NCBI GenBank assembly: GCA_041601945.1
Contig: JBFIHG010000010.1
Location: 1 to 64,000, forward strand
From: JBFJKD01 sp041601945
Lineage (GTDB): Bacteria; Pseudomonadota; Gammaproteobacteria; Pseudomonadales; Porticoccaceae
Length of the DNA: 64,000 nt
Reading direction: 5' to 3'
The notes under the pieces are model-generated. The model had not been told where the DNA came from, did not search any database, and saw nothing but the letters and a program-made list of their open reading frames with translations. A program made the position numbers and the translations under genes. Position 1 is the stretch's first letter. Each line of letters begins with the position of its first letter. Positions 62,074-64,000 of this stretch are shown piece by piece.

Positions 62074-63243
62074 ATGAGCGTCCTCGACCGGGAGCTGGAA
62101 GCGGGGCTCGCGGCGCGGCGCGCTGCGGGGCTGTACCGCCACCGCTTAACTCTCGATTCGCCCCAGGGCAGGCTGGTCAGAACGGGGTCCACCACCTATG
62201 TGGCATTCAGTAGCAACGACTATCTCGGATTAGCCAATCACCCAGCGGTTATCAGCGCGTTTCAGGCGGCGGTAAACCAGTACGGGGCAGGTAGTGGCGC
62301 GTCCCATTTGATCAGTGGCCACAGCCGCGAGCACCACGCGCTGGAGGAGGAGCTCGCTGCCTTTACTGGCAGGCCCCGAGCGTTGCTGTTTTCCACCGGG
62401 TACATGGCCAACCTCGGCACCATCGGTGCGCTGGTGGGAACGGGTGATCGAGTATTGCAGGATCGCCTCAATCACGCCTCGTTACTGGATGGCGGTTTTC
62501 TGTGCAAAGGTGATTTCGAGCGCTACCCCCATGGTGATCTGACCGCACTGCGCAAGCTGTTAACGGCGCGGCAGGGTGGGCGGCAACTGATTGCAACGGA
62601 CGGCGTGTTTAGTATGGATGGCGACCTGGCGTCGCTGCCGGAGCTGACCGAGCTTGCCGCCGACACTGGGGCCTGGTTAATGGTCGACGATGCCCACGGG
62701 TTTGGTGTGCTGGGGAAAAACGGCGGCGGCGTTGCGGAGCATTTTGCGCTGGACAGCGCGCGCCTGCCAATCCTGATGGGCACTCTGGGTAAAGCGCTGG
62801 GATCATTTGGTGCGTTTGTGGCCGGTAGCGAGCCGCTAATCGAAACCCTGATTCAATTCAGTCGCACCTATATATATACCACCGCGCTGCCCCCAGCGGT
62901 GGCGGCGGCCAGCCGCGCCAGTCTGAAGCTGGTACAAACCGAGACCTGGCGCAGAGAAAGATTGCAGTATCTTATCGCCCGGTTTCAGCGCGGCGCGCAG
63001 CAATTGTCTTTGCCACTTTTACCTTCCATTACACCCATTCAGCCGGTCGTGATCGGCGCCGATACGAAAGTTGTCGCGGTCGGCGCCGCGTTGCGCGCGG
63101 CGGGCTATTGGGTGGGCGCGATTCGTCCGCCCACCGTACCCAGAGGTGGCGCCCGATTGCGCGTGACGATAAATGCCGAACACAGCGATAGCGACATCGA
63201 TGGTTTGCTGGCGGCACTGGATACCGCTCTACGGTGCTGCTGA
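62074..63243 (+). CDS. bioF: 8-amino-7-oxononanoate synthase
   Basis: PLP enzyme joining pimeloyl-thioester and alanine, 389 residues. Signatures are SNDYLGLANHP, GAGSGASHLISG, VDDAHGFGVLG and the PLP lysine in GTLGKALGSFGAF. The start is 3 bp after the bioB stop. Its stop overlaps the bioD ATG (TGATG), so the two are coupled. Confidence 0.94.
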   Translation: MSVLDRELEAGLAARRAAGLYRHRLTLDSPQGRLVRTGSTTYVAFSSNDYLGLANHPAVISAFQAAVNQYGAGSGASHLISGHSREHHALEEELAAFTGRPRALLFSTGYMANLGTIGALVGTGDRVLQDRLNHASLLDGGFLCKGDFERYPHGDLTALRKLLTARQGGRQLIATDGVFSMDGDLASLPELTELAADTGAWLMVDDAHGFGVLGKNGGGVAEHFALDSARLPILMGTLGKALGSFGAFVAGSEPLIETLIQFSRTYIYTTALPPAVAAASRASLKLVQTETWRRERLQYLIARFQRGAQQLSLPLLPSITPIQPVVIGADTKVVAVGAALRAAGYWVGAIRPPTVPRGGARLRVTINAEHSDSDIDGLLAALDTALRCC

Positions 63244-63923
63244 TGGCGGCAACGTATTTTATAACCGGTACCGATACCGGTGTAGGTAAAACACTTATTG
63301 CGGCGGGGTTGCTACACGCCGCCAATGGGCGCGGCTTGAGCACAGCGGCGGCCAAGCCGGTGGCGGCGGGTTGCGAAGAAGGCGTGGATGGGTTGCGCAA
63401 TGACGACGCGTTGCTTTTACAACGCACTGCATCAATTAAACTGCCCTATCCTTTAATTAATCCGGTGGCGCTCCGGGAGCCGATCGCGCCGCATATTGCG
63501 GCTGCAGAAACCGGCATTGAACTGGGCGCGGCGGCACTGGCGGCGGCGGGTCGCCAGGTAATGGATTGCGGTGCAGACCTGACGGTGATCGAAGGGGCGG
63601 GTGGCTGGCGGGTGCCCCTCAACGCTACACAAATGTTCGCGGACATCCCTAAACTTCTCGATATCCCGGTGATCGTCGTGGTTGCCATGCGACTCGGATG
63701 CATCAATCACGCTTTGCTCACCATGGAAGCCATCAGGCGCGATGGACTGGTGATTGCCGGATGGGTCGCTAACAGTGTGCAGCCGGACATGGCCCGCCAT
63801 CGCGAAAATCTCGCAACCCTGTGCGCCCGGGTACCGTATCCGCTACTCGGAGTGGTACCGTTTTTAGATTGCGCAGCGCCCGAAGGCGTGGCTGAACACC
63901 TGAATATTGCCCCGCTTTTTTGA
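63243..63923 (+). CDS. bioD: Dethiobiotin synthetase
   Basis: A 226-residue ATP-dependent carboxylase closing the ureido ring. Walker A is TGTDTGVGKT at residues 8-17; AAKPVAAG and EGAGGWRVPL are intact. GTG at 63234 would add three residues; the ATG in the TGATG overlap is preferred. bioC and bioH, often placed between bioF and bioD in gammaproteobacteria, are absent from this operon as far as the window shows. Confidence 0.94.
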   Translation: MAATYFITGTDTGVGKTLIAAGLLHAANGRGLSTAAAKPVAAGCEEGVDGLRNDDALLLQRTASIKLPYPLINPVALREPIAPHIAAAETGIELGAAALAAAGRQVMDCGADLTVIEGAGGWRVPLNATQMFADIPKLLDIPVIVVVAMRLGCINHALLTMEAIRRDGLVIAGWVANSVQPDMARHRENLATLCARVPYPLLGVVPFLDCAAPEGVAEHLNIAPLF

Positions 63924-64000
63924 CCCCAGAGTCATACAAAATGAGTACCGTCCCTGTATTTTGACTTTTGGGAGGCATAGACTCGCCTGTCACCGAAACC

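Overview
The window looks like chromosome from a free-living, probably marine, gammaproteobacterium. Pointers to this are the rep, serB-ytjB, fimX, epmB/efp/epmA and bioBFD neighbourhoods, a LiuR-type leucine catabolic operon, a TorF-family porin with NtrC/sigma-54 signals, and the general codon and GC character. A Cellvibrionales-like (Halieaceae/Spongiibacteraceae) or neighbouring Pseudomonadales lineage would fit, but the family cannot be fixed from sequence reading alone. I saw no insertion sequence, prophage, CRISPR array or rRNA operon.

Layout. (1) 1-5338: nitrate assimilation. A window-truncated nirB (minus) is divergent from a NarK/NasA-type transporter and a PP2C phosphatase-Ser/Thr kinase fusion. 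The 517-bp spacer holds two opposed sigma-54 promoter candidates and two tandem NtrC-like sites. (2) 5345-20734: a catabolic island. A minus-strand operon encodes an HpaB-type flavin monooxygenase, an MhpB-type extradiol dioxygenase, an MhpC-type C-C hydrolase and a luciferase-like monooxygenase. It is divergent from a GntR/FCD regulator. Around it lie a CoA-transferase, a second luciferase-like enzyme, a TPR lipoprotein, an SDR, a cyclase-family protein, a sodium/solute symporter and an amidase. The substrate is not identifiable. (3) 21143-25134: small membrane/zinc proteins, tRNA-Arg(CCG), the TorF-type porin with an NtrC site and sigma-54 promoter, a phosphoribosyltransferase and a cytochrome c5 lipoprotein. 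(4) 25193-38465: an orphan acyl-CoA carboxyltransferase, a GDCCVxC protein, an NfeD-slipin-membrane protein operon, acnA, fumC, a SulP transporter and rep helicase. (5) 38721-49867: leucine/isovalerate and acetoacetate catabolism. This has a PaaI-like thioesterase, aacS and a HopJ-like protein on plus, the liuR-liuA-SDR-liuB-liuD operon on minus, and a divergent acyl-CoA synthetase. A palindrome inside a near-consensus promoter is a good LiuR operator. (6) 49941-56468: the ytjB/serB pair and a FimX-like c-di-GMP effector with its PilZ-like partner. (7) 56581-59270: all three EF-P beta-lysylation genes, epmB, efp and epmA. (8) 59324-63923: cysE and comF on minus, and on plus bioB-bioF-bioD behind a BirA operator that overlaps a good promoter.

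Functional theme. Most of the window is core metabolism and housekeeping. The accessory part is the 5.3-20.7 kb catabolic island, which is the best candidate for undescribed biochemistry. The clearest regulatory story is nitrogen control: NtrC/sigma-54 signals occur at the nirB/narK spacer and independently at the porin gene 21 kb away.
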